Shown piece by piece: positions 45,221-54,726 of a stretch of 64,000 bases of DNA (position 1 is the stretch's first letter; every line of letters starts with the position of its first letter). The notes beneath the pieces are model-generated. The model was not told the DNA's origin, did not search any database, and saw nothing but the letters and a program-made list of their open reading frames with translations. A program made the translations under genes and the position numbers. This DNA is from Pseudobdellovibrionaceae bacterium. Lineage in GTDB: Bacteria > Bdellovibrionota > Bdellovibrionia > Bdellovibrionales > Bdellovibrionaceae. Where the stretch lies: NCBI GenBank assembly GCA_016719575.1, contig JADJYV010000002.1, positions 551,879 to 615,878 of the forward strand, written 5' to 3'.

Positions 45221-45493
45221 GTGAAACATGTGGAGTGCCTAGACCATTGGTCAGAACCACTACGCCCAGAATTTTTTGAAAATGTACAAAACTTCAACAG
45301 AGTAGATAGAGTTGAACAAAGTATAATCGGCGTACATGCCGTTGAGACCTATGATCTTTGGTTAACCTCTCAAGGCAATTTCAAAGTTCAAATTCAACTC
45401 GGATTTGTCGTCCGTTCTCCTGGAAATTTGTTTTATAAAAAAGAAGGTTGCGGCCTTATCACAACATCTATTCCATTCTTTCAAGCTCCCTAG
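45221..45493 (+). CDS. Possible small ORF, uncertain
   Basis: A 90-residue reading from GTG 45221 with a weak GAG upstream. The sequence (FENVQNFNRVDRVEQSIIG, WLTSQGNFKVQIQLGFVVRS) is reasonably protein-like but has no signal peptide, no known domain and no start that is clearly better. It could be a remnant of a larger gene or chance. It ends about 70 nt before the terminator of the Gly-rich gene. Confidence 0.3.
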   Translation: MKHVECLDHWSEPLRPEFFENVQNFNRVDRVEQSIIGVHAVETYDLWLTSQGNFKVQIQLGFVVRSPGNLFYKKEGCGLITTSIPFFQAP

Positions 45494-45562
45494 GACTCGC
45501 TGGGGCTCTTTCAATAGCTTTTTGAAGCCAATACCTTTCCTCTTTTGCCTCTTAAAAATTTA

Positions 45563-45589
45563 ATGGCTTAGGAGAAACTCCTAAGCCAT
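45563..45589 (-). terminator. Terminator of the Gly/Asn-rich protein gene
   Basis: A 12-bp perfect stem, ATGGCTTAGGAG and its complement, with a 3-nt loop and, on the minus strand, TTAAATTTTT after it. It lies 31 nt past the stop at 45620. Confidence 0.8.
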
Positions 45590-45619
45590 CAAAATCTAAA
45601 CCGGATTGCTTTTTAAAAA

Positions 45620-47993
45620 TTACGGATTTACTGGTGGGTAAATTGGGTTGTTTGGTGCCACGATAATTCCGCGATTCCTATCTGCTCTTGTTACAGGCGC
45701 AGAGACAGGAAGCGGTTGTCCTGGTTTGCTCACAACTTTAAAGCTTCCTGGAGTTTTCGTGGTTTGGAAGTAAAGTTCGTAAAGAGAGAAGCGAGCGCCT
45801 TCGATGCGATAGTATAACTCAACTCCTTCACCGGCCAGAACTAACGACACCTGAAAGGTCAGGGCATTTTCGCTAGCGCCTTTGCCAAATTGGCCGTAAG
45901 CCTTTGCAAACGCCTCAGGATTGTTAATGTTTGCCTTCATTTTTGTTAGAGACTCCCACATTTCCAGCAAGGCGGTTTCAGTACGAGCTTTAACCTTGTC
46001 TACGCACTGGGTGTAGTCCACACCTGAATTTGCACAGAGCTTCCAAGGGTCGCCAAGTTTAAAGAAGTAATCTCCCACATATTGTGTATATGAATTTGCA
46101 AACTGATATTTGTTCATTTTTGTAACAACACTCATCATTCGGTCCGTTTGAACTTGTGAATAGATGACTTCTAAATTGGCACTGGCATAGTTAAAATCAC
46201 CCTTCGGAACCATGACGCTCATTTGCTGATTGAGACCAGATTTTCTTATCGCTTCATCAACAAAACGACTCACATCTCCGCTTGTGGAAGACTCATCGCC
46301 AACGTTGACCACGTACTGTCCAAAGTAACCGTTTGCTGTGCTTTTACTGTCGGTGATTTTATAGGCAGCTCCAGCAAACGAGGCTGTGTTGTTTGTATGT
46401 GTTCCAAAGAATTTTGTTCTCTGATCTTGCACAAACACGCCATAATGGACGTCAGCTTTTGAGTTATCAATTATCAAATCCGTTTGGCTGAATGTGTGCA
46501 GTTTGCCAGCTGAAAATGTTGCATTTGCTAGTATTGGAAGACCAAAGAAGAAGTTGAAGTAATTTGCAGTCGTACCAACTTTTTGGGTATCAATGTATCT
46601 AACGTCTTTGTTTTCGAGGGCGAGTTTTTGCACAGCGCCAACATTTCCCCGCACCAAATCCTCATAAGCTTTTTGACCAATCTCAGACTGAGTGTTGATC
46701 AAGAATGAGAATCCTTGATCCGCTCCCTTGAAGGTGGAGACGCCAGCGGAGACAAGGGCGCCAGCGATCGTTGTTGAAAATGATTTAAGATCGCCTTTGG
46801 TTATTTTTACGTAGACATCGGTGGGGCTATTCTTTTGTACGAGGACAGACCATGTGCCTTTTGCAATAGCCGTGACACCAGGGCCATAGCCTGAGTAAGC
46901 GAGCCCAGCAAAGAAGATCAGTCCACCAGATTTAAGGTAATTGACGCTGTCGCCGACCGCCCAAGTTTTTAATTGAGTTGCTTGGTCTGGAACCGAGGTG
47001 ATTTCTGGAGCTAGCTCAACTTCTTTAACTGTGTTTACGTATTGGATGGAATGCATCTGTGATCCAAGAATGGGGATGAGTCCAACAAATGCAGTTAAGT
47101 GTTTTTTGTAATTTTCAGCACCCTCATACCACCAGTTTCCACTGGCGCCAATGCCGCCTTCAATAAGGTGATATCTTTCAAGTCTTAAGCCACCAGAATA
47201 GTCATCGACGACCAGGGCGTTGGGGGCATCCAGTCTTGGATTGTGTAGGGTCATATTCGTAACTCTTTTACCCCAATCCAAATCAAGATAAAAAACGGGC
47301 TGCCACTTAAATTTAAGTTCGGCTTTTTGTTTATCCTTTATTAGCTCCGCGGACTCATTACTAGCGGATGAAGAGCCATTGCCAGCGTTGTTGTCATTGT
47401 CGTCACCAGCGTTGCCACCGTTGTTATCGTTGCCGCCGCCAGCGTTGCCACCGTTGTTGTCATTGCCACCACCAGCGTTGCCACCGTTGTTGTCATTGCC
47501 GCCACCAGCGTTGCCACCGTTGTTATCATTACCGCCGCCAGCGTTGCCACCGTTGCTGCCGCCACCACCGGGCAAACCATTGTTATCGTTACCGCCGCCA
47601 GTGTTACCGCCACTGCCGCCGCCGTTACCGCCGCCACCGGGCAAGCCATTGTTATCGTTGCCACCGCCAGTGTTACCGCCGCTGCCGCCGCCGTTACCGC
47701 CGCCACCGGGCAAACCATTGTTATCGTTGCCACCGCCAGTGTTACCGCCGCCGCCGCCGCTGCCGCCACCACCGGGCAAGCCATTGTTATCGTTGCCACC
47801 ACCAGTGTTACCGCCGCTGCCGCTGCCGCCACCACCAGGCAAGCCATTGTTATCGTTGCCGTCCCCCATTGGGATTTCCGGGCAGGGCAGTTTCTCCTCC
47901 AATAGGATTCGTGGAGCTTTGAGCAAGGGCCTGCTTAGGGAACTGGTTGAATAAGCAGGCAGCCAGAATCAGGACAATAAAACGATTAAACAT
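45620..47993 (-). CDS. Secreted Gly/Asn-rich repeat protein, frameshift in N-terminal homopolymer
   Basis: Exported protein of about 790 residues if one frameshift is allowed. ATG 47993 has AGGAGAGG upstream and starts a signal peptide (MFNRFIVLILAACLFNQF... ending QALA). After NPNG the reading frame breaks at the run of five C (plus strand 47863-47867); one base fewer joins it to the long frame, which reads GNDNNGLPGGGG-type repeats (residues about 45-220), then a soluble, Tyr/Asn/Ser-rich region of ~560 residues (LDLDWGKRVTNMTLHNPR, VGDSVNYLKSGGLIFFAGLAY, VNPEAF-type) and a Pro-rich end. No known family. The frameshift may be a sequencing error. Likely surface or extracellular. Confidence 0.8.
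47377..47870 (-). repeat. Gly/Asn-coding tandem repeats
   Basis: On the minus strand the DNA encodes five or so copies of an 11-residue unit (GGNAGGGNDNN, 33 bp) and about five copies of a longer unit (GNDNNGLPGGGGSGG plus spacer, 60-70 bp). The units are near-identical and stay in frame. Copy number may vary between strains. Plus-strand Pro/Arg-rich open frames across it are shadows. Confidence 0.85.
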
Positions 47994-48448
47994 CTAAACC
48001 TCTCCTTGTGTTTATATTTTGTTTATTTTTTACGAGTCGGAATATCGAGCAGCGTTCTATTTCTTTCAACAAGAAATAGTGAATTTTATAAAAATGATAG
48101 GTATCGATATTCGATTAGTATTAAAAATGGCCCTTATGTCCGCTGTAGTTAGCTATTAAATCTTGACGCGCCTCAGTTTGGGCCGGGGGGGCTCAAATCA
48201 ATGGATGTTCCTTGGTTTTGTCACGATTTCGAACGACTTCTGCAGGAATTGAAAATTAAATAGATACCTAGATGTCAGAACTACCCGCTAATAAAGGGAA
48301 AGAATGAATTCCCTACAATAAATCATTGCCTCAAACCTCCGGATTGAAAAAGACTAGACATTTACTTTCTAGCGAGAGTAAACAATACTCTAATGAGAGA
48401 GTTGAATTTCGATCTCATAAAATTCGGAACGCTATTTAGGAGCCTACA
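47994..48448. other. Intergenic region without supported gene
   Basis: 455 nt between two diverging genes. It is AT-rich. It holds at most a 20-residue open stretch at 48201-48263 (ATGGATGTTCC start) with no ribosome-binding site. Promoters of both neighbours must lie here but I see no clear -35/-10 pair. Confidence 0.4.
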
Positions 48449-49045
48449 GTGAATCTTTTTAAACAAGTCATTTTTCTATCCTTAGCAATGTTGGTTTTTG
48501 AAAGTTCTATTTCTTTCGGATACGCCGTTGTTCCAAAATGCCAAGAGTTTGATTTAGGTGGTCTGATTCGTGAGACTAACGATCTTTCACCTGATTATCA
48601 GTGCGAGGTTTCTCGGATATTGAGTCGCTCCTCGCAACCCCACGTTGAATGGATTTACAGTCTCGCAAATCCACAAATTCGCGAAGTGCCATTTCGGGCA
48701 GTGGTTAATTTGCGAGGTGAAAGCAACGCTGAAGCCCCTCATGTCATTCGAGCCGGCATGATTGCCAAGCACATACCTGTTAAGGATCTGAATCCGCCTA
48801 CTATAAATCAGATCACAGATTTTCTAACTTTTGTTAAAAACCCAGCTCATCAACCAGTTTTAGTTCATTGCAAGGCCGGTCAAGGGCGAAGTGGAACTTT
48901 TGTTGCGACCTATCGCTTGGCAATTGAAAATAGATCCTTGGAAGAGGTCCTTAAAGAAGCTCAAGCATTCAACGTCAATGAAAAGCAGCAAAATTTCATA
49001 AAAGAATTTCACAAGCAGCTGAAAAGCGGGCAGATTGTTTTCTGA
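48449..49045 (+). CDS. Exported dual-specificity/tyrosine phosphatase
   Basis: A 198-residue protein with a signal peptide (FLSLAMLVFESSISFGYA). The catalytic P-loop HCKAGQGRSG (about residues 140-149; CX5R with Cys and Arg) is intact, and a general-acid Asp is in VKDLNPPT, as in dual-specificity phosphatases. GTG 48449 has AGGAG upstream. Because it is exported, it may act in the periplasm, outside the cell or, in a predator, on prey components; that is inference. Neighbours are unrelated. A phytase-like or phosphoinositide activity is possible. Confidence 0.82.
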   Translation: MNLFKQVIFLSLAMLVFESSISFGYAVVPKCQEFDLGGLIRETNDLSPDYQCEVSRILSRSSQPHVEWIYSLANPQIREVPFRAVVNLRGESNAEAPHVIRAGMIAKHIPVKDLNPPTINQITDFLTFVKNPAHQPVLVHCKAGQGRSGTFVATYRLAIENRSLEEVLKEAQAFNVNEKQQNFIKEFHKQLKSGQIVF

Positions 49046-49084
49046 AAAATTAGAAAAAACTAAATTTAGACAAACTTTTTGCCG

Positions 49085-49768
49085 CTATTGAGTCCAAGAG
49101 TAAAGACGATCGGACAAGAAATAATAATGTCGATAGTTAGACTGATTGACATCACCATAAGTCCAGACATCGTACTGTCCTGCAGCAAATTTTAATGGGC
49201 GGCGATACTCCGGATCACCGCTAACAAACTGAAATTGCTCTTTTGGCATATCTTTCCATGCTTGGCCTGCGCAAGTTTTTTGATTGTTATTGCTGGCGGT
49301 CTGTCTTCCTTGGCCCACCCAGGTAAGTGCTTTTACAAAGTACCGATCCAGAAGCGGAACTTTATTTTTATCTGTTATTGTAAAATCCTTGCGGTTAATT
49401 CCCACTATGGAGAAAGATCGACCTTTTTGTTTAACGTTCACCAAAATCGTCTGGCCACTTTGGTAAACGCTCGTGATTTCAATCTGCTCACATCTCTCGT
49501 AAGACTTTTCAGAATTTTTATCGCTAAATTTTGGCGGACGGCTAAGGTATCCTCGCAGACCGACATAGGTCAGTTGTTCTGGCTGCCTCTGTAGCCGAAC
49601 TTTTGCCTTTACAGGGGATATTCTTTCTGCGCTTAGGGGCGCAACTTCGACACTTGGTGGGATGTCAACCGGCGGAATTTCCGACTGCGAACCAAGATCA
49701 GGACTGCTCTGAAAGAGTGCGCAGCCAGAAAGAAGAAAAATTGCAAACAACATATGTCTCATTTTCAT
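49085..49768 (-). CDS. Predicted lipoprotein
   Basis: A 227-residue lipoprotein starting at ATG 49768 (GGGGG upstream; TTG 49780 is less likely). Lipobox LLSGC follows the hydrophobic stretch. A linker with PPVDIPPSVEVAPL precedes a globular region with YEEC-type Cys (SYERCEQIEI, NQKTCAGQAW) and a Tyr/Trp-rich C-terminus (YYFLSDRLYSWTQ). No recognised family. It lies convergent with the phosphatase gene and 170 nt from the hydrolase gene at 49939. Confidence 0.7.
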   Translation of the reverse strand: MKMRHMLFAIFLLSGCALFQSSPDLGSQSEIPPVDIPPSVEVAPLSAERISPVKAKVRLQRQPEQLTYVGLRGYLSRPPKFSDKNSEKSYERCEQIEITSVYQSGQTILVNVKQKGRSFSIVGINRKDFTITDKNKVPLLDRYFVKALTWVGQGRQTASNNNQKTCAGQAWKDMPKEQFQFVSGDPEYRRPLKFAAGQYDVWTYGDVNQSNYRHYYFLSDRLYSWTQ

Positions 49769-49938
49769 ACAGTCCCCCAATTACATCCTTCTAATATAGG
49801 AGCAAAGTATGTACCGAAAAATGGACCCCTCTTTTTGAACTGAACCTTTCTCAATGATGAACTTAGTACACTTGGCTAATCATAGCACAGGGCTGCCTAT
49901 TTTCGGTTCGCAGAGACGGATCTCTACGGGGAGATATC

Positions 49939-50877
49939 CTATAAATTATCAACAATAAATTTTAGATACTCATCAAGCCAGCGACCGTTCCCGGTTTGTC
50001 TCTTTTGAATATATCCCAAGTGCCCCCCTGCATCTTCGATACGTAAGTGGACGGACTCTGGCCACTTCAAATTTTCAAATAGATGACTAGAGATAAAGGG
50101 GTCATCTTTGGCTGTCAAAACAACAGTTGGTGTTTTAATCCTGTCCACATATCCAGCGGCGGAACAACTTTCATAATACTCTTGTGCAGAGTTGTAACCA
50201 GCGCGGGGTGCTGTAAAGATCTCATCGAACTTACGGATCGATTTTGGCCACTGTTTTAACCCATGCTGCGCCGAAAGCTCTTTTGTAAAATGCAATCCAT
50301 ACAGTCGACTCAATCCCCGATCTAAGTGATATGCGGCATCTCCAAGATTAAGTGGGGCATTTACGACCACTGCAAAATCTGGCTGATGTTCAGAACGGAC
50401 ACCCGCCAAATTCAATAGCAAGATATTGGCACTCATCGAAAAGCCCATAGCGATTGAAATCAAATCAGGAAATTTCTCTTTTGCCCAGCCAAACACAGAC
50501 GACATATCTTCGCTTCTACCTGAGTGATAAATTCCACTTGAGTAAGGAAACTCGGGATGAGCCCCCCGATGATTTACTAACAGAACACTGTGCCCTTGCT
50601 CAAAAAAACAATTCCCCAGTCGAGTCATATAACCAGAATTTGTACTGCCCGCCAGCCCATGAAAAAGAATTATCAATTTGTTAGTAGTGCCACGCTGAAA
50701 ATATGCGATGAGCTGATCTTGATCCTGAGTCGGAATCTTTATGAGTTCAAAATTTTCGGAAAGTTCCTGCCGGGGTAGAAAATGACCTACTAATGTCTGA
50801 AGATGACCGCCCTTGCACCAATATGGCGGCTCAAAGCTTGGATAAGATTTTATCTTTTCAAAAATCTTTTGAGCCAT
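49939..50877 (-). CDS. YheT-family alpha/beta hydrolase
   Basis: A 312-residue cytoplasmic hydrolase of the YheT type: N-terminal PPYWCKGGHLQTLVG, oxyanion loop LFHGLAGSTNSGYM, nucleophile elbow MGFSMSANI (Ser), Asp in TAKDDPFI and His in GGHLGYI. This trio is typical of YheT/esterase-like hydrolases of unknown substrate. ATG 50877 is 9 nt after the stop of the gene at 50886, so the two may be cotranscribed. Confidence 0.87.
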   Translation of the reverse strand: MAQKIFEKIKSYPSFEPPYWCKGGHLQTLVGHFLPRQELSENFELIKIPTQDQDQLIAYFQRGTTNKLIILFHGLAGSTNSGYMTRLGNCFFEQGHSVLLVNHRGAHPEFPYSSGIYHSGRSEDMSSVFGWAKEKFPDLISIAMGFSMSANILLLNLAGVRSEHQPDFAVVVNAPLNLGDAAYHLDRGLSRLYGLHFTKELSAQHGLKQWPKSIRKFDEIFTAPRAGYNSAQEYYESCSAAGYVDRIKTPTVVLTAKDDPFISSHLFENLKWPESVHLRIEDAGGHLGYIQKRQTGNGRWLDEYLKFIVDNL

Positions 50878-50885
50878 ACTCTATT

Positions 50886-51872
50886 CTACTTAAGTTTTGG
50901 ATGAGAAAAATGCAGTCTTCGGTCACAACCATAACTTATGATGGCTTGATTTAAATTGATTTGTCCAACTTTTGTCCAACCGTGCTCAGCATTTCGATTT
51001 GCGGTTGTATTGGACACTTCAATATTGTAAATAAGTTCGCGATTTTCATCCATCGCGATAATTACTTCATTTCTAAAGTCCAACTGGTTATTTCGTTTTA
51101 ATTTTTGTGCGACACTGAGACGTATCCACCGAGGCTGAGCAACTGTTTGCTCAGATCGCATTCCCGCTGCTGCAACCTGAGTCAAAGGCCGAAATGCGGG
51201 ATTTTGATCTGCCGAAGTTAAAGCGGCAGCAATTCGTAATCCCAGGCCGATCACGGAAAAGTTGTGTCCAAGCTCCGGTTGATTTGTGGTTTTTGCGTCA
51301 AGCACGTGTTCGAGCTTTGTTCCAGACAAAACATCGATAGTAAAAAAGTTTCCAGTCTTTACAACCTCATTTGGGTTGATCGTTGGGAAGACCTTTCCAG
51401 CAACACCGAATCCACGATATTCATCAACCACAGTCTCGCCCATCGCAACTGAAATACGCCCGATGAACAATCCCTTAGCGCCGGTCGCTAACATTCCCGT
51501 GAATGGAGTCTTTGCCTGGATAGTCCACTCGCCTGCCACGCACACTCCATTTGGATGAAGCTTTTTTGGCAAGCGATCATAATAGTCAAAGCGCTGACTT
51601 GTTGTTCGCAAAGCGTCGTGCTTAAGATCAACATCTCCACTTTGAAAGACACTCAATGCATTCACTGGGTACAGAGGCAAAAATCCGTCTTCATAGATTT
51701 TAAACTCATTGGCTTCTTTTTCCGTTTGAGGACTAAAAGATCGGTCCTGCACTACATCCCAAACTTGTTGAAAGCTCGAACCCATATATTCATTCGATGA
51801 AGCATGAGCAGCGTTGCCACCGTTGAATGCCAGGGCTCCGAAAAGAACAATCCGCGAATACTTTTTAATCAT
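50886..51872 (-). CDS. Exported catalase-like protein (heme site not evident)
   Basis: A 328-residue protein with a signal peptide (IVLFGALAFNGGNAAHA). The middle resembles the catalase/SrpA fold in the order KLHPNGVCVAGEWTI, TGMLATGAKGLFIGRIS, YRGFGVAGKVFPT and GNFFTIDVL. The catalytic His (RVVHA-type) and the proximal heme Tyr region (RFFY-type) are not seen, so it may be a non-catalytic relative. First of two genes ending in the YheT-like gene, and divergent from the HTH regulator at 51991 (118 bp). Family identity is tentative. Confidence 0.55.
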   Translation of the reverse strand: MIKKYSRIVLFGALAFNGGNAAHASSNEYMGSSFQQVWDVVQDRSFSPQTEKEANEFKIYEDGFLPLYPVNALSVFQSGDVDLKHDALRTTSQRFDYYDRLPKKLHPNGVCVAGEWTIQAKTPFTGMLATGAKGLFIGRISVAMGETVVDEYRGFGVAGKVFPTINPNEVVKTGNFFTIDVLSGTKLEHVLDAKTTNQPELGHNFSVIGLGLRIAAALTSADQNPAFRPLTQVAAAGMRSEQTVAQPRWIRLSVAQKLKRNNQLDFRNEVIIAMDENRELIYNIEVSNTTANRNAEHGWTKVGQINLNQAIISYGCDRRLHFSHPKLK

Positions 51873-51990
51873 AACGTCCTCTTTCCAGTTAAATCGACTG
51901 CTGCACGTTATAGTTTAAAACTAGACTTTTCACCATCCTCATTGCAAAAGAACCAATTTTTGGTACTTTTTATAAATAAAGGATACTTTT

Positions 51991-52770
51991 ATGGAATACA
52001 AATGGAGTCCTCTCTTGATGAGAGAGCTTAAGGACCTCATCAAACAGCAAGGCTATAATTACAAGAATCTCTCTAAAGAACTAGGCATGTCGGAGTCCGG
52101 ATTTAAAAAACTAATCAACTCCGATGATTGCAGTTTGCAGAAGATTGAAAAAATAACCAACATTATTGGCATTCGGCTGATGGACCTATTTTCTGCAATC
52201 GAAGAACAACACCTTAAAGAAAAAAAGTTTACGCCACAACAAGAAGAATTCTTTACCAGTAAACGCGAAGCATTTTTGCTTTATTGGCTTTTGGTCTACG
52301 AGCGCCGTGAGTTGCTAGAGGCACAGGATCTTTTGCAGTTAGATACGAAAAAGTGCAATTCGCTCCTACGAAAAATGGACTCCTTAAATTTGTTAAAAGT
52401 CTTGGCTGGCGATAAACTCAGGCTGCCTCAACCCCAGGGCATTAAATGGACTAGCCAAAGTCAGTTCGTCTTCGATCTCTACAAAAAGTGGGGGCAAGAT
52501 CTATTGACAAGCAATTTGCAAAATATGACGTCCGAATCCGATAATAAGTATTTTTCGATTCGCTACTTAAAAATGAGTGCGAACACCTGGAAAGAGCTTG
52601 TCCTCGACCTTGAAAACCTCGAAAAGAAAATTATCAATACTGCCGTCCGCGAAATGCGAATGAAATCTTTGGACCTACATCATGTCCGTTGGCTTTGGAT
52701 AGCAGATCAGAACAGCTGGGCCGAGCAAGAACTACATAGTTCCACTTCCTTGGACACGGGCAAAAAGTAG
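51991..52770 (+). CDS. HTH regulator, paralogue of 43206
   Basis: A 259-residue protein. The HTH half reads YKNLSKELGMSESGFKKLIN, SLQKIEKITNIIGIRLMDL, matching the 43206 protein residue for residue at many sites. The C-terminal part (FTPQQEEFFTSKREAFLLYWLLVYE) is the same helical domain. AAAGGA lies 8 nt before ATG 51991. Faces the catalase-like gene across 118 bp, so it likely controls it. Nothing indicates the signal. Confidence 0.85.
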   Translation: MEYKWSPLLMRELKDLIKQQGYNYKNLSKELGMSESGFKKLINSDDCSLQKIEKITNIIGIRLMDLFSAIEEQHLKEKKFTPQQEEFFTSKREAFLLYWLLVYERRELLEAQDLLQLDTKKCNSLLRKMDSLNLLKVLAGDKLRLPQPQGIKWTSQSQFVFDLYKKWGQDLLTSNLQNMTSESDNKYFSIRYLKMSANTWKELVLDLENLEKKIINTAVREMRMKSLDLHHVRWLWIADQNSWAEQELHSSTSLDTGKK

Positions 52771-52874
52771 TGACCTTATGGTCAAAACCCTAACAGACGA
52801 CGCCTACTTGCGAATCGATCTGATAAAGAACGCGTGGCTCGCGGCGCAGCAAAAAGTTAGCGCCGCGAATCCCC

Positions 52875-53282
52875 TTACTGACACCTAAACACCAGCGTAT
52901 AAGTATACCCGCTCCCAATGGCCCCATCGGCAATAGCGCCGCCGAGTCCAACGACTCCGCCGGCATTTCGCTCATTTTTACCACCAAAGACCATTCCTGC
53001 ACTGCCAATGGCTTCGGCGACCTTAGCCGCTTTTTTCGAGTTGTTGTATGTTTCTTCTTTCATAGTGCCGGTATAATCTGATTTTTCATTTACAATGACC
53101 GGACGCTTTTGAAGTTCTTTGCAATAGTCCTCAGCCTGCGACATCGCGTTTCGGTAGCCTTCTTCTTTAGATTCCGTGTTAAACTTAACAACATGTTCGC
53201 CGGTAGAGCTAGGGCGTACATCTCGATGATGAGCACAAGAAACTAGAACCAACACTAGCAGACAAAAAGTGAGTATTTTCAT
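52875..53282 (-). CDS. Small lipoprotein with glycine-rich C-terminus
   Basis: A 135-residue lipoprotein: ATG 53282 has GGAGGAG upstream, lipobox LVSCA. The middle has YRNAMSQAEDYCKELQKRP, and the C-terminal half is Gly/Ala-rich (GGKNERNAGGVVGLGG, AIADGAIGSGYTY), suggestive of a glycine-zipper membrane segment. No known family. It ends 105 nt past the HTH regulator on the opposite strand. Confidence 0.7.
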   Translation of the reverse strand: MKILTFCLLVLVLVSCAHHRDVRPSSTGEHVVKFNTESKEEGYRNAMSQAEDYCKELQKRPVIVNEKSDYTGTMKEETYNNSKKAAKVAEAIGSAGMVFGGKNERNAGGVVGLGGAIADGAIGSGYTYTLVFRCQ

Positions 53283-53505
53283 ATTCTCCTCCGAGCGTTG
53301 AAGTTTATTACTTCCCAAAATACCTGGGCAACCATAAAATTCCGCGTGGCATGTCGTTACAAAACAAGATCATTTCCCCTTAGGCGCCAAGTAAAATTTT
53401 TATAAACTCCACTCTCGGAAGACTTTCAAACGATTTTCCTAGAGAGATCAACCAATTGCAGCTAAATTCGAGACCTCACCGACTTCGTAACTAAGGACCC
53501 CTCAA

Positions 53506-54726
53506 ATGAACTCATTTTCTGATTTCGGCCTTTTACCCTCGTTATTAAAAACCCTCAAAGAAAAGCGCATATCCAAACCCACTGAAATTCAGGCCAATAC
53601 CATCCCGATGCTCATGGGAGGACAATCTGTCGTTGGTGTTTCAGAGACTGGCAGCGGTAAAACCCTTGCGTACGCTTTGCCATTACTGCATCTGCTGAAG
53701 TCCCTCGAGGCCGAAGGTGATTCGGTTACTCAGGCCGGAGCTCCTAGAGCCGTGGTCATGGTTCCGACGCGGGAGCTGGGGGAACAGGTCTCGAAGGTTT
53801 TCAAAACCCTCACCCACGACACCCGGTTGCGAGTGCGCCCTGCCCTCGGAGGAATGACGCTAGAGCAAGCTCGAAGAAATACGTCTGCCGCCTTTGAGGT
53901 TCTGCTCGCAACGCCAGGACGCCTTGTTCAAATGCTTGAGCAAGAACACATTTCACTTGCCGATGTTCGTATGCTGATTTTTGATGAGGCCGATCAAATG
54001 ATGGATCAAGGGTTTCTTCCAGATTCGAATTTTGTTGTTGATGCCTGCCCAAAGGATCTGCAGATGGCTTTGTTTTCAGCGACGGTTTCTACCGCTGTTC
54101 AGGAGCTTATGAATAATATCTTTGCCAATGCAGAAGTCATTCGTAGCAAGGGCAGCGGCAAAGTGGTTTCTAGCCTTGTCACTAAAAATATGATTGTCGA
54201 AGACGGCAAACGCTGGCCACTCTTTGAAAAAATTCTGAGCCAAAAAGTTGAAGGGGGCACTATGGTTTTTACCAACACCCGAGAACAGTGCGATAAAGTT
54301 GCTAAAGAACTTACCGACAAAGGCCATCCTTGTGTCATTTACCGCGGAGAAATGGACAAAAACGAACGCCGCATGAATTTAAAAAAATTCCGCGAAGGAA
54401 AAGTCGATCTGCTCGTATCTACCGACTTGGCCGGCAGGGGCCTTGATTTGGATAATGTGGGCCGGGTCATCAACTATCACCTGCCAAAAGAAATGGAAAA
54501 CTACCTTCACCGTGCAGGTCGAACAGCACGAGCCGGGCGCAAAGGTCTTGTTATCAATTTGGTTACCGAGAGAGACCAGCGTCTTATTTCTAAACTTGAA
54601 GGCAATAAACCTCCCTCTCCTCCAAAGAAAATTTCTTCGGGACAAGTACAAAAGCCAAAAGTCCCTTCGCAAAGCCGTTTTAAAAAAATGAGTGCAAAGC
54701 CCAAGATAAAACCCAGATCAAAATAG
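53506..54726 (+). CDS. DEAD-box RNA helicase
   Basis: A 406-residue helicase with motifs SETGSGKT (I), PTRELGE (Ia), TPGRLVQ, DEAD, SATVSTA (III), ATDLAGRGLDLD-like STDLAGRGLD (V) and HRAGRTARAG (VI). The tail (KPKVPSQSRFKKMSAKPK) is basic. It differs clearly from the rhlE-like gene at 5059 (for example, it lacks IQREAIPVIL) and is monocistronic. The likely role is RNA remodelling in ribosome assembly or decay; its exact subgroup is not clear. Confidence 0.92.
   Translation: MNSFSDFGLLPSLLKTLKEKRISKPTEIQANTIPMLMGGQSVVGVSETGSGKTLAYALPLLHLLKSLEAEGDSVTQAGAPRAVVMVPTRELGEQVSKVFKTLTHDTRLRVRPALGGMTLEQARRNTSAAFEVLLATPGRLVQMLEQEHISLADVRMLIFDEADQMMDQGFLPDSNFVVDACPKDLQMALFSATVSTAVQELMNNIFANAEVIRSKGSGKVVSSLVTKNMIVEDGKRWPLFEKILSQKVEGGTMVFTNTREQCDKVAKELTDKGHPCVIYRGEMDKNERRMNLKKFREGKVDLLVSTDLAGRGLDLDNVGRVINYHLPKEMENYLHRAGRTARAGRKGLVINLVTERDQRLISKLEGNKPPSPPKKISSGQVQKPKVPSQSRFKKMSAKPKIKPRSK

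Noticed and set aside
47377..47870. CRISPR-like array because of regular repeats
   Set aside because: No spacers; the units are in frame within one gene and differ by coding changes.
47368..47954. Long plus-strand open frames rich in Pro, Arg and His across the repeat
   Set aside because: They are the reverse shadow of Gly/Asn-coding repeats and lack ribosome-binding sites.
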